Below, one piece after another: positions 1 through 8,993 of a DNA stretch of 64,000 bases. The position numbers and the translations under genes are program-made. Under the pieces are notes generated by a model. It did no database searches. It saw nothing but the letters and a program-made list of their open reading frames with translations, and was not told the origin of the DNA. Position 1 is the first letter of the stretch. Each line of letters begins with the position of its first letter. Where the stretch lies: the NCBI GenBank assembly GCA_003221515.1, contig QHSI01000098.1, forward strand, positions 38,919 through 102,918, given 5' to 3'. The stretch is from Candidatus Rokuibacteriota bacterium (GTDB taxonomy: Bacteria; Methylomirabilota; Methylomirabilia; Rokubacteriales; CSP1-6).

Positions 1-1
1 G

Positions 2-586
2 CTGGACGAGGTCGTCCGCGACGTCGAGACCGCGTACGGCCGCATCACGGATCTGCGCGCCGAGGTCAGCCAGTCGTCCTTCAACAAGAGCCTCAACCAG
101 ACCATCCCGGCCAAGGGCACCGTCTATCTCAAGAAGGGTGGCAAGCTCCGCTGGGAGTACACCGAGCCGACGGCGCAGGAGATCGTCTCGGACGGCAAGA
201 AGCTCTGGGTGTACACGCCGACGCTGAACCAGGCCAACGTGGGCGACGCGCCGGCGGCGCTGGCCGGCCCCGCCGGGAGCTTTCTGGCCGGGCTCGGTCG
301 CCTGCGCGCCGAGTTCACCGTGCGCTTCCTGAACCCGGCGCAGCCGAAGGACGCCGAGGGCAACTGGGTGCTCGATCTCACGCCGAAGCAGCCGCTGCCG
401 ACGCTCAGCCGCCTGATCCTCTCGCTGGAGCCTCGTGGCTGGGAGGCCCGGAAGGCCATCGTGCACGATCAGTTCGACAACACCGTGACGATGAAGTTCA
501 CGAAGATGGTGGTGAACAGCGGGCTGCCGGAGCGGACGTTCACCTTCGTGGCGCCGAAGGGCGTCGCGATCGTGCCCCTCCGGTAG
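2..586 (+). CDS. lolA: Outer-membrane lipoprotein carrier protein LolA (5' partial)
   Basis: Periplasmic chaperone that carries lipoproteins from the inner-membrane LolCDE complex to the outer membrane. The window opens inside the gene: frame 2 is open from base 2 and continues into the tracked ORF whose listed start at 209 is internal. The readable part has the LolA fold pattern: an amphipathic start (ETAYGRITDLRAEVSQ), then strands including GTVYLKKGGKLRWEY and DGKKLWVYTP. The last strands end FTFVAPKGVAIVPLR. The signal peptide and the first residues lie off the window. The stop is 12 bases before yajQ, so the two may be co-transcribed. The family call is firm; completeness cannot be judged. 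Confidence 0.88.
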   Translation: MDEVVRDVETAYGRITDLRAEVSQSSFNKSLNQTIPAKGTVYLKKGGKLRWEYTEPTAQEIVSDGKKLWVYTPTLNQANVGDAPAALAGPAGSFLAGLGRLRAEFTVRFLNPAQPKDAEGNWVLDLTPKQPLPTLSRLILSLEPRGWEARKAIVHDQFDNTVTMKFTKMVVNSGLPERTFTFVAPKGVAIVPLR

Positions 587-598
587 GCGGAGACGACG

Positions 599-1096
599 AT
601 GGCCGCCGAGAACTCCTTCGACATCGCGTGCAAGATCGACATGCAGGAAGTCACCAACGCGCTCGACCAGGCGCGGCGGGAGGTCTCGACCCGCTACGAC
701 CTCAAGGGCTCGAAGTGCGAGATCACGCTGGAGAAGACCGACATCACGGTGCTGGCGCCGGACGACATGAAGGTCAAGGCGCTCGTCGACATCTTGCAGT
801 CGCGCCTGCACAAGCGGGGCGTGCCGCTCAAGGCGCTCACCTACGGCGACGTCGAGCAGGCCTCGGGCGGGGCGCTCCGGCAGAAGATCTCACTGCAGCA
901 GGGGATCCCGATCGAGCGCGCCCGCGAGATCGTGCGCCTGATCAAGGACACCAAGATCCGGGTCCAGGCGTCGATCCAGGAGGATCAGGTCCGGGTGGCC
1001 GGCAAGAACCGGGATGACCTTCAAAAGATCATCACGCTGCTGCGAGACAAGGACCTCGGCATCGCCCTGCAGTTCACGAACTACCGCAGCGTGTAG
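599..1096 (+). CDS. yajQ: YajQ family cyclic-di-GMP-binding / nucleotide-binding protein
   Basis: A 165-residue protein of normal YajQ length. The start [20 protein letters not shown] and the segment [10 protein letters not shown] are hallmarks of the family, which folds as two ferredoxin-like domains. The end ([24 protein letters not shown]) is also typical. Some YajQ proteins bind cyclic di-GMP and act as transcriptional co-regulators, while others were described as RNA or nucleotide binding; the ligand cannot be told from sequence. A PilZ gene ends on the opposite strand at the very next base, so two possible c-di-GMP effectors lie tail to tail. Confidence 0.93.
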   Translation: MAAENSFDIACKIDMQEVTNALDQARREVSTRYDLKGSKCEITLEKTDITVLAPDDMKVKALVDILQSRLHKRGVPLKALTYGDVEQASGGALRQKISLQQGIPIERAREIVRLIKDTKIRVQASIQEDQVRVAGKNRDDLQKIITLLRDKDLGIALQFTNYRSV

Positions 1097-1441
1097 CTAG
1101 ACCTGCTCTTCGAGCTCCTCGGCCTGGAGGGCGGTCCACGTCTCCGAGTTCTCGAAGCGGACCGAGGTGAACTCGATCGCGATGCCCGCCTTGCCGTCGA
1201 GTCGCTCGACCCGCACGACCCGCCCCGCCGCTTCGAGCTGCACCGGCGGCATCGGGTGAAGGTCGTTCAGGATGAGCGAGACGTGCAGCGTGCGGCCGAG
1301 CTCGAGCGGCTCGGCGAGCTCGAAGAACAATCCCGAGTTGCTGATGTTGCGCGCGAGGCCCCGGCCGTTCGGCACCTCGATGGGCGCCACGAGCCGGTGA
1401 CGCGGCGACCGCGTTTGGCGGCGCGTCTTGCGTTTTTCCAT
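1097..1441 (-). CDS. PilZ domain protein
   Basis: A 114-residue single-domain protein. It has both parts of the PilZ c-di-GMP signature: an N-terminal basic RSPRHR patch (RxxxR type) and, about 20 residues on, NISNSGLFFE, matching the [D/N]xSxxG element. A basic leader (MEKRKTRRQTRS) precedes the domain. PilZ proteins are c-di-GMP receptors that act on motility, pili or exopolysaccharide; pilT lies 6 kb away but no direct link is shown. It is convergent with yajQ (stop codons abut) and divergent from rimO. Confidence 0.8.
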   Translation of the reverse strand: MEKRKTRRQTRSPRHRLVAPIEVPNGRGLARNISNSGLFFELAEPLELGRTLHVSLILNDLHPMPPVQLEAAGRVVRVERLDGKAGIAIEFTSVRFENSETWTALQAEELEEQV

Positions 1442-1516
1442 ACTCTTTCAATGGTACCCGGAGCCTCCACCAGGACAAAGGGATCTCGCTCGGACACGGT
1501 ATACTGGCGTCCGGAA

Positions 1517-2833
1517 ATGAACGTCCATTTGACGACGCTCGGCTGCCCCAAGAACCAGGTCGATTCCGAGCTGATGCTCGGCATGTTGACCGAGGCGGGA
1601 TTTCCGCTCGCCGAGCGGGCCGAGGACGCCGAGTGCGTGATCGTGAACACCTGCGCCTTCATCGACCACGCGCGGCAAGAATCGGTCGACACGATCCTGG
1701 AGCTCGCGAAGCTGAAAGAGCACGGCTCCTGCCGGGCCCTGATCGTCACCGGCTGCCTGACCCAGCGCTATGGCGGCGATATCCTCAAAGAAATGCCGGA
1801 GATCGATGGCATTCTTGGAACGTCGAATCTCTCGCGGATCGTCGACCTCGTCCGTCAGGCCGCCGGCCGCCACGACTGGGCGACGTCGGCGCCGCCGGGG
1901 TATCTCTACGACGCCACCACGCCGCGGCTCCTGGCCGCCCGCGCGCCGTACGCGTACGTGAAGATCGCGGAAGGCTGCGACATGGGCTGCACGTTCTGCG
2001 CGATTCCCCAGTTCCGCGGGCGCCATCGGAGCCGAGCCCTTCCGGATATCGTGAAGGAGGTCGAGGGGCTCGCGGCCCGCGGCATCCAGGAAGCGATTCT
2101 CGTCTCGCAGGACACCCTCGCCTACGGGCGCGATCTGCCGGGCAACGGAGACATCGCCGACCTTCTCCTGGCGCTCGGCGAGACGCGGATGCCGTGGATC
2201 CGCCCGATGTACCTCCATCCCGCCCACGTCAACGAGCGACTCATCGCGCGGTGGGCGCGCGCCCGGGTCGTGCCATACCTCGACCTGCCGGTGCAGCACG
2301 GCGACGACGGCGTGCTGCGCGCGATGCGGCGGGCGGTGACCGCGAAGCGGATGAAGGAGATCGTCGGCGCGTTCCGCGAGGCGATCCCCGGGTTGACCGT
2401 CCGGACCACCGTGCTCGTCGGCTTTCCGGGCGAATCGGAGGCGGCATTCCAGAACCTCCTCGAGTTCCTGGACGAAACCCGCTTCGACCGCCTCGGCGTC
2501 TTCACGTATTCGCCCGAAGAGGGAACGCCGTCGCCCGCGTACGCCGACCAGGTGCCCGCCGAGGTCGCAGCCGAGCGCGCCGCGCTCGTCCAGGAGCGGC
2601 AGGACGCGCTGGCCTGGGAGCGCACCGCGGCACTCGCGGGGTCGGTCACCGACGTTCTGGTGGACGGCCCGAGCGAGGACCCCGCGTTCGCGTGGGAGGG
2701 AAGAACCGCCGGCCAGGCACCCGAGATCGACGGCGTCGTCTATCTGCGCGACGCCGACCTGACCGCGGGCCACTTCGTGCGCATTCGGATCGTCGAGGCC
2801 GAAGGGTACGAGCTCGTCGGCGAGCGCGCCTAG
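1517..2833 (+). CDS. rimO: Ribosomal protein S12 methylthiotransferase RimO
   Basis: Radical SAM enzyme that methylthiolates an aspartate of ribosomal protein S12 (438 aa). Domains in order: N-terminal UPF0004 cluster domain (TLGCPKNQVDSE, NTCAFIDHA, TGCLTQRY supply its three cysteines), radical SAM core with the CxxxCxxC motif in EGCDMGCTFCAIP, and a C-terminal TRAM domain. The start is set at ATG 1517 because the protein aligns from MNVHLTTLGCPKN; the longer tracked ORF would run back through the PilZ gene. No clear Shine-Dalgarno is seen, and a TATACT hexamer at 1500-1505 ends 11 bases before the ATG, so the mRNA may be leaderless. RimO rather than MiaB is chosen from the GCPKNxVDSE start. 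Confidence 0.95.
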   Translation: MNVHLTTLGCPKNQVDSELMLGMLTEAGFPLAERAEDAECVIVNTCAFIDHARQESVDTILELAKLKEHGSCRALIVTGCLTQRYGGDILKEMPEIDGILGTSNLSRIVDLVRQAAGRHDWATSAPPGYLYDATTPRLLAARAPYAYVKIAEGCDMGCTFCAIPQFRGRHRSRALPDIVKEVEGLAARGIQEAILVSQDTLAYGRDLPGNGDIADLLLALGETRMPWIRPMYLHPAHVNERLIARWARARVVPYLDLPVQHGDDGVLRAMRRAVTAKRMKEIVGAFREAIPGLTVRTTVLVGFPGESEAAFQNLLEFLDETRFDRLGVFTYSPEEGTPSPAYADQVPAEVAAERAALVQERQDALAWERTAALAGSVTDVLVDGPSEDPAFAWEGRTAGQAPEIDGVVYLRDADLTAGHFVRIRIVEAEGYELVGERA

Positions 2834-2900
2834 CCGCCGCGCGGCGGTCGATCGTGTCGCGCTCGTCGTCGCCACCGGCTTCGGCACGGGCTATGCGCCG

Positions 2901-3299
2901 GTGGCGCCGGGCACCGTCGGGAGTCTCTTCGTGGCCCTGATCATCTGGCTGGTGCCCTTCGCCCACGCCGGGCTCGTGATCTTCTTCGTCGTCGTCACGC
3001 TCGCCGGCACGTGGGCCGCGCATCGTGCCGAGCGCGTGCTCGGCGGCAAGGATCCTAGCGCGATCGTCATCGACGAGATCGCCGGGATGACGCTCGCGGT
3101 CCTGCCGTTTCCACCGACGCTCGCGGTGCTGGCGGTGGGCTTCGTCCTGTTCCGCATCTTCGACGTGACCAAGCCGTTTCCGGCGCGCGCGAGCCAACAA
3201 CTCCGCGGCGGCGCCGGTATCGTGGTGGATGATCTCATCGCGGGGCTGTACGCTCTGATCGTGATCGCCATCCTCCGCACCACCCTCGGCTGGCCATGA
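2901..3299 (+). CDS. pgpA: Phosphatidylglycerophosphatase A (PgpA), start uncertain
   Basis: Removes the terminal phosphate of phosphatidylglycerophosphate to give phosphatidylglycerol, at the inner membrane. The sequence shows the family's APGTVGS motif, the acidic SAIVIDEIAGM segment, RIFDVTKPFP, and several membrane segments. GTG 2901 is the first ordinary start in this frame, but it cuts off the conserved ATGFGTGYAPV stretch that is encoded just upstream in the same frame. Between the in-frame TGA at 2760-2762 and 2901 there is no ATG, GTG or TTG. The true start is therefore near-cognate, or a base error lies in the rimO/pgpA junction. It overlaps cinA by ATGA. Confidence 0.88.
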   Translation: MAPGTVGSLFVALIIWLVPFAHAGLVIFFVVVTLAGTWAAHRAERVLGGKDPSAIVIDEIAGMTLAVLPFPPTLAVLAVGFVLFRIFDVTKPFPARASQQLRGGAGIVVDDLIAGLYALIVIAILRTTLGWP

Positions 3300-4519
3300 C
3301 GGCGAGCGCGTATCTCGTCACGGTCGGCGCGGTGCCCTCGGCCGACGGCGATGGCGCGGCGGTCGCGACGGCGCTCGCCGGCGCCGGGGTCGCGGTCGTG
3401 GCCCGCGCCTTCGTCGAGGACGACGAGACCGCGCTGGAGCGCGCGCTCGGCCCGAGCGACGCGCTGACCGTCGTTCTCGCGGGCGGCGGCGGCTCGGCCG
3501 GCGACATCGTGCGCCGCGTGCTCGCGCGCGTCACCGGCACGCGACTGGTGCTGAACGATCGCGTGCTCGGCGCCCTGGAGGAGTGGTACCGACGCCACGA
3601 TCGACCGCTGCCACGACGCGCGGAGCGCCTCGGTCTCTTGCCGCAGGGTGCGAGCGCGTGGGTGACGACCGACGGCGAAGCGGCGTGGGTGCTCGAAAGC
3701 AGCCGCGGCACCTTCGCGGTGCTCGCGCGCGACGCTGGCGTCGAGACGATGATCGCTCAGCACCTGGTTCCCTTCGCCCGCGCGTGGGCCGGTGGACACG
3801 GACCGGTGCTCCTCCGCACCCTCCGAACGGTCGGACTCAGCCCTGTCGAGGTCGAGGAGCGACTCGTCGACTGGCTGGGCCGCGAGGGCGAGGTGACCGT
3901 GTCGACGATTCCGGCGGAGGGCGAGGTCTGGGTGCGGCTGCGCGCGCGCGCCTCCACGCACGCGGAGGCCGCGGCGGCGCTCTCGAAGGTCGAGGCGGCC
4001 CTCGGCGCGGCCCTGGGCGACGACTGCTACGGCCGCGACGGCGAGACCCTCGAGCAGGTCGTCGGTCGAATGCTGCTCGAGCGCAAGCTGACGCTCGCGG
4101 TGGCCGAGTCCGCCACCGGCGGGCTACTGGGCCATCGTCTGACCAGCGTCCAGGACTCGTCCGGCTACTTCGAGCGCGGCGTGCTCGCGCACTCGAACCA
4201 CGCGAAGGAGGAGATGTTGGGTGTCCCCGAGTCCATCCTGAGAGCCCACGGACCGGTGAGCGCACCGTGCGCCGAGGCGATGGCCCGCGGCGTCGCCGAG
4301 CTGGCGAGCGCGACGTGCGGGCTGGCGATCACGGGCGTCACGGGCCCCGACGGCGGCTCGCCGACGAAGCCGGTGGGCACTGTCTTCGTCGGCCTCGTGC
4401 TCCACGGCCGAGCGGTCGGGCGGCGCTTCGTCTTCGCGGGCGACCGCGCGGCGATCAAGTGGCAGTCGACCCAGGCCGCGCTCGACCTGCTCAGACGATC
4501 CCTCGGAGACACGCCGTGA
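3296..4519 (+). CDS. cinA: CinA-like protein with diverged N-terminal domain
   Basis: A 407-residue two-domain protein. The C-terminal 160 residues are a clear CinA/PncC (NMN deamidase type) domain: LTLAVAESATGGLLGHRLT, GVLAHSNHAKEEMLG, GLAITGVTGPDGGSPTKPVGTVF. Before it lies a linker domain, as in full CinA. The N-terminal 170 residues occupy the place of the MoaB/Mog-like pyrophosphatase domain but are poor matches: the usual TGGLGPTxDD loop is replaced by LAGGGGSAGD and the N-terminal GDE/GE motif by GAVPSADGDG. The C-domain is probably active and the N-domain probably altered or inactive. The ATG overlaps the pgpA stop by four bases. Confidence 0.87.
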   Translation: MTASAYLVTVGAVPSADGDGAAVATALAGAGVAVVARAFVEDDETALERALGPSDALTVVLAGGGGSAGDIVRRVLARVTGTRLVLNDRVLGALEEWYRRHDRPLPRRAERLGLLPQGASAWVTTDGEAAWVLESSRGTFAVLARDAGVETMIAQHLVPFARAWAGGHGPVLLRTLRTVGLSPVEVEERLVDWLGREGEVTVSTIPAEGEVWVRLRARASTHAEAAAALSKVEAALGAALGDDCYGRDGETLEQVVGRMLLERKLTLAVAESATGGLLGHRLTSVQDSSGYFERGVLAHSNHAKEEMLGVPESILRAHGPVSAPCAEAMARGVAELASATCGLAITGVTGPDGGSPTKPVGTVFVGLVLHGRAVGRRFVFAGDRAAIKWQSTQAALDLLRRSLGDTP

Positions 4520-5574
4520 GGCGCTGGCTGCTCGGCGTGGCCGTGCTGGCCGCGGCCTGCTCCACGGTGCAGCCGCTCGATCGCGGGCTGACGCTTGCTC
4601 GCCAGGGCCAGTACCGCGAGGCACGCGAGGCGTTCGACGAGGCGATTCGTCGGTCACCCGCGTCCTCGGCCGCCCACTCGCATCGCGCCGACGTCCGCCT
4701 GCGCCTGGGTGAAGTGGACGGCGCGATCGAGGACTACACGAAGGCGCTCGCGCTGGCGCTGAACGATACCGACGTCCTCTTCAATCGAGGCGTGGCGCTG
4801 CTCGCGCGGCACGACTACAAGAACGCGATCGACGACTTCAGCGTGACCCTGGCGGTGAACCCTCGACACGCGCGGGCGCTCTTGGCGCGCGGAACCGCCC
4901 GATCGCTGAGCGGTGACACCGAGCAGGCCCGCGCCGACTGGCTCCGGGCGCTCGAGCTCGAGCCCGACCCGCTGCAGCGAACCGCGATGCAGGCGCTGGT
5001 CGACCTGGCGCGGGCGGTGCCACCAGCGGCTCCCGTTCCCTCGGTGTCTCCGGCTCCCAGCGTCGCCTCGCCAGAACCAGCAGCTGTGGGGCCCGCGGCG
5101 CCGCCGGCTCCCAGCGTGGCGACGTCCGTACCTGGTGCAGCGATGCCGCCAGCTCCCGACGCGGCGCCAGCTACCGAGCTCCCTGCTACCGCAATGGCAC
5201 CGCCAGCCCCCGAAGCCATGCCCCCGGCGGCTGCGCCGGCTGTCACCGCGCCACCGCCGGCCGCAGCCGCCGTGCCGCCTGCCACTGAGGCCGCCACGCC
5301 GCGCGCGGACCCGGCAGCCACGGCGCCCGGCACGACCGCTGCGGTGGTCCCCCAACCGACGCCCGTGCCGGCGCCCGCGACGCCTCCAGTTCCCGCGCCG
5401 GCGACTCCGCCACCCCTCGACAGTCGCGCGCTGACGGCTCGCGCTATCGACAAGGCGCTCCGCGGCGACCACTGGGGCGCGATCGCCGACCTTCGCGAGG
5501 CGCTCGTGAGCGAAACGGACGCCGAGCAGCGCCAGGGAATCCAGAATCTGCTGAAGCTGCTGGATCCTCCGTGA
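4516..5574 (+). CDS. TPR lipoprotein with Pro/Ala-rich linker
   Basis: A 352-residue protein starting at a GTG that overlaps the cinA TGA (GTGA). The N-terminus MRRWLLGVAVLAAACST is a lipoprotein signal ending in a cysteine. Four to five TPR-like helical pairs follow (GLTLARQGQYREAREAFDEA, VDGAIEDYTKALALALNDT, DYKNAIDDFSVTLAVNP, GDTEQARADWLRALELEP). A low-complexity region of about 120 residues, nearly all Pro, Ala, Val, Ser and Thr, comes next, and then a last TPR-like unit (IDKALRGDHWGAIADLREAL). TPR lipoproteins usually scaffold envelope complexes; no partner is identified. The much longer tracked ORF is only upstream read-through in the cinA region. Confidence 0.8.
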   Translation: MRRWLLGVAVLAAACSTVQPLDRGLTLARQGQYREAREAFDEAIRRSPASSAAHSHRADVRLRLGEVDGAIEDYTKALALALNDTDVLFNRGVALLARHDYKNAIDDFSVTLAVNPRHARALLARGTARSLSGDTEQARADWLRALELEPDPLQRTAMQALVDLARAVPPAAPVPSVSPAPSVASPEPAAVGPAAPPAPSVATSVPGAAMPPAPDAAPATELPATAMAPPAPEAMPPAAAPAVTAPPPAAAAVPPATEAATPRADPAATAPGTTAAVVPQPTPVPAPATPPVPAPATPPPLDSRALTARAIDKALRGDHWGAIADLREALVSETDAEQRQGIQNLLKLLDPP

Positions 5575-6146
5575 TAGACACGATCCGCTCCTTCGTGGCG
5601 GTCCTGCTCGAGGGCGCCGTGCGGGGCGAGCTCGCGGCAGCGATCGAGAGACTTCGGCCGGTGTCTCGTGACGTGGCGTGGGTGAATCCAGGGAACATCC
5701 ACCTGACGGTCAAGTTCCTCGGGAACGTCGATCGGGATCGGCTCGACCCGATCGTCGCGGCACTCACCGGCGCCCTCGGCGAGGCTGGGGCCTTCGACGC
5801 CACGATTCGCGGCCTCGGCGCCTTTCCCTCGCTCGCTCGCCCTCGTGTGATCTGGGCCGGTGTGACGGAGGGCGCGGACGCGATGGTCGAGGCGGCCGGC
5901 CGCGTGGACGAGGCGCTCGCGGCGGTTGGCTTTCCCCGAGAGGCGCGGCCCTTCTCGCCGCACGCCACCCTCGGCCGGGTGCGCAGGCCCGGGGCGAATC
6001 CGACCCTCGCGAGCGCCCTGCGGGCCGAAGAGGCGAGCGAGTTCGGCCGGATCCACGTGGCCGGCGTTCGGCTCATGCGCAGCGAGCTGTCCCCGCGCGG
6101 CGCCCACTACACCGAGCTGGCCACGGTGGCGCTCGGATTGTCATAG
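5571..6146 (+). CDS. thpR: RNA 2',3'-cyclic phosphodiesterase (2H family)
   Basis: A 191-residue 2H phosphoesterase of the LigT/ThpR type, which opens 2',3'-cyclic phosphates on RNA. The two catalytic HxT(x) motifs are present: [11 protein letters not shown] near residue 44 and [10 protein letters not shown] near residue 126. The N-terminus IRSFVAVLL matches the family start (RxFxA). GTG 5571 overlaps the stop of the TPR gene by GTGA, continuing the series of coupled genes from pgpA. It is the last gene before the recA promoter region. Confidence 0.92.
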   Translation: MIDTIRSFVAVLLEGAVRGELAAAIERLRPVSRDVAWVNPGNIHLTVKFLGNVDRDRLDPIVAALTGALGEAGAFDATIRGLGAFPSLARPRVIWAGVTEGADAMVEAAGRVDEALAAVGFPREARPFSPHATLGRVRRPGANPTLASALRAEEASEFGRIHVAGVRLMRSELSPRGAHYTELATVALGLS

Positions 6147-6176
6147 GCGCGCCCCGGCTGGCGGGGGCTGTGTCTG

Positions 6177-6190
6177 AATGTCCGGACATT
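6177..6190. promoter_or_regulatory. 14-base perfect palindrome, candidate SOS/LexA-type operator of recA
   Basis: AATGTCCGGACATT is self-complementary over all 14 bases and overlaps the first two bases of the predicted recA -35 box. A symmetric site over the -35 of recA is where a repressor such as LexA would sit. It does not match the E. coli, Bacillus or alphaproteobacterial LexA boxes, so the identity of the protein is inferred from position only. Confidence 0.6.
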
Positions 6191-6218
6191 GACGCCGCCG
6201 CCGACCGGCACCTAGAAT
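6189..6218 (+). promoter_or_regulatory. Predicted sigma-70 promoter of recA
   Basis: TTGACG (6189-6194) and TAGAAT (6213-6218) are separated by 18 bases and lie 63 bases upstream of the recA ATG. Both boxes are close to consensus in otherwise GC-rich DNA. The -35 box overlaps the right end of the 14-base palindrome. Confidence 0.65.
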
Positions 6219-6280
6219 GCTTGAAAGCGGAAAAATTCGTCGAGCAGCGAGCGATCGGGAGAAGATTCGAGGAGATGCGA

Positions 6281-7300
<1,020 letters not shown>

Positions 7301-7309
7301 GAGCTCTTC

Positions 7310-8470
7310 ATGCCGATGGAATTCGACAAGCTCCTGATCACCGGCGTCGAGCGCGGCGCCTCCGACCTCCACCTGAAGGCCAACACGCCCGTCATCCTCC
7401 GCATTCACGGGCGCCTGGTGCCCCAGGGCGATCTCGGCGTCATCACCGCCGAGGACATGGACGCGATCGCCCGCCGCTGCCTCAGCGAGCGGATGTACGC
7501 ACAGCTCAAGGACGGCCGCGAGGTCGACTCTGCGTACGCCGTGCCCAACTTCGGCCGCTTCCGCGTGAACATGTTCCTGGCCCTCGGCGCCGTGCGGGCC
7601 GTGCTGCGATCGATCCCGTCCAAGAAGCCGAAGTTCGACGAGATCGGGTTGCCGCCGGTGCTCGAGCAGCTCGCCATGGAGCGCCGCGGACTCGTGCTGG
7701 TCACCGGCATCACCGGCTCCGGTAAGTCGACGACGCTCGCGTCGATGGTCGACTACATCAACCGGACGCGGAACGACCACATCATCACGATCGAGGATCC
7801 GATCGAGTTCACCCACGACGACATCGGCTGCGTGGTCAGCCAACGCGAGATCGGCCACGACTCGCCGTCCTTCGCCACCGCGCTCCGCGCCGCCCTCCGC
7901 GAGGACCCGGACGTCATTCTCGTCGGCGAGATGCGCGACCCCGAGACGATGTCGGTGGCGCTCCACGCCGCGGAGACGGGCCACCTGGTCTTCTCGACGC
8001 TCCATACCCTGAACGCGGGTGAGACCGTCAACCGGATCATCGGGACGTTCCCGCCCCACCAGGAGCAGCAGATCCGGGATCAGCTCGCGGCCGTTGTCGT
8101 CGGCATCGTCTCCCAACGCCTCATCCCCAAGATCGGCGGCGAGGGGCGTATCCCGGCCGTCGAGGTGCTGGTCGGCACCGGCGCCATCAAGGACTGCATC
8201 CGGGACGCGAAGCGGACCCCGGAGATCGGCTCGTTCATCGCGCAGGGCCAGTCACAGTACGGCATGCAGACGTTCGACCAGTGTCTGCTGAGGCTCTACC
8301 GCGACGGAATCATCTCGTACGAGACCGCGCGGGAGGCGGCGACCAACGCCGACGACTTCGACCTCAAGGTCCGGGGCATCTTCTCGACGGGCGAGCAGTC
8401 GTTCGAGCAGAAGCGGGACGAGCGCTCCCCCGTCGCGCCGACCGGCAGCTCGTTCTTCAAGAGACAGTAA
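7310..8470 (+). CDS. pilT: Type IV pilus retraction ATPase PilT
   Basis: Cytoplasmic hexameric ATPase that powers pilus retraction and twitching motility (386 aa). It shows the N-terminal ASDLHLKANTPVILRIHG, Walker A GITGSGKSTT, Asp box IITIEDPIEF, Walker B VILVGEMRDPET and His box HLVFSTLHTLNA. The C-terminal region AIKDCIRDAKRTPEI matches PilT, including the AIRNLIRE-like segment needed for retraction. Its SD (AGGAG) sits a few bases upstream of the ATG and the gene starts 9 bases after recA. No pilin or pilB gene is in the window, so the rest of the machine is elsewhere. Confidence 0.95.
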   Translation: MPMEFDKLLITGVERGASDLHLKANTPVILRIHGRLVPQGDLGVITAEDMDAIARRCLSERMYAQLKDGREVDSAYAVPNFGRFRVNMFLALGAVRAVLRSIPSKKPKFDEIGLPPVLEQLAMERRGLVLVTGITGSGKSTTLASMVDYINRTRNDHIITIEDPIEFTHDDIGCVVSQREIGHDSPSFATALRAALREDPDVILVGEMRDPETMSVALHAAETGHLVFSTLHTLNAGETVNRIIGTFPPHQEQQIRDQLAAVVVGIVSQRLIPKIGGEGRIPAVEVLVGTGAIKDCIRDAKRTPEIGSFIAQGQSQYGMQTFDQCLLRLYRDGIISYETAREAATNADDFDLKVRGIFSTGEQSFEQKRDERSPVAPTGSSFFKRQ

Positions 8471-8967
8471 TCGCGGCCAGGCGCGGTCTGCGCGAGCCAC
8501 TCGACACGCGGGCCGCGCGCCTGGTTGCGGCCGATCTCCTCTCACGCCGTCCCTGGACGACGCGCGATCTGGCGGCGCGCCTGCGCCGGCGCGGCGCGCC
8601 GGCGGCCGTGGCCGCCGAAGTCGTCGCCGATCTCACCGCGCGAGGCTATCTCGACGACGCCGCGTTCGCCCACCACTGGGCGGCCGCGCGCGCGGCCCGC
8701 GGCTACGGTCCGGCGCGCCTGCGCGCGGAGCTGCGGGCGCGCGGCGTCGGCACGCCGCTGATCGACGCGGCGCTCGCCGCGCTCGACCATGACGCCGAGC
8801 TCGAGCGAGCGCGCGCGGTGGCGCGGCGACGTCTGCCGGCGCTCCGGCGCGCCGACCGCGCCCGCACCGCCGCGCGGCTGCGCGATCATCTGCTGCGCCG
8901 CGGGTACGCCGCGGCCGTCGTCGCGCGGGTCGTGCGCGAGAGCGCGGGCGTCGCCCGGGAGGAGTGA
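8470..8967 (+). CDS. recX: RecX family regulatory protein (start uncertain)
   Basis: About 165 residues, very rich in Arg and Ala. RecX binds RecA filaments and modulates their activity. The three-helix repeats are visible: ADLLSRRPWTTRDLAARLRRRG, then VADLTARGYLDDAAFAHHWAAAR and GPARLRAELRARGVG. The GYLDDAAFA segment is the most conserved family signature. No ATG, GTG or TTG exists in this frame between GTG 8281, deep inside pilT, and the conserved region. The codon at 8470 is ATC, directly overlapping the pilT stop, and CTG follows at 8488. I mark the start at 8470 as an estimate. The tracked ORF from 8281 would overlap pilT by 190 bases and its extra residues look like noise. Confidence 0.75.
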   Translation: MAARRGLREPLDTRAARLVAADLLSRRPWTTRDLAARLRRRGAPAAVAAEVVADLTARGYLDDAAFAHHWAAARAARGYGPARLRAELRARGVGTPLIDAALAALDHDAELERARAVARRRLPALRRADRARTAARLRDHLLRRGYAAAVVARVVRESAGVAREE

Positions 8968-8993
8968 AAGGCGATGATACAATTGGCCTTCCA

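Noticed and set aside
5020-5420. Possible DNA repeat array
   Set aside because: It is the coding DNA for a Pro/Ala-rich linker; repeats are irregular and keep the reading frame.
3583-5574. 663-codon + strand ORF
   Set aside because: Its first 310 codons are an Arg-rich shadow of cinA; only the part from GTG 4516 is a gene.
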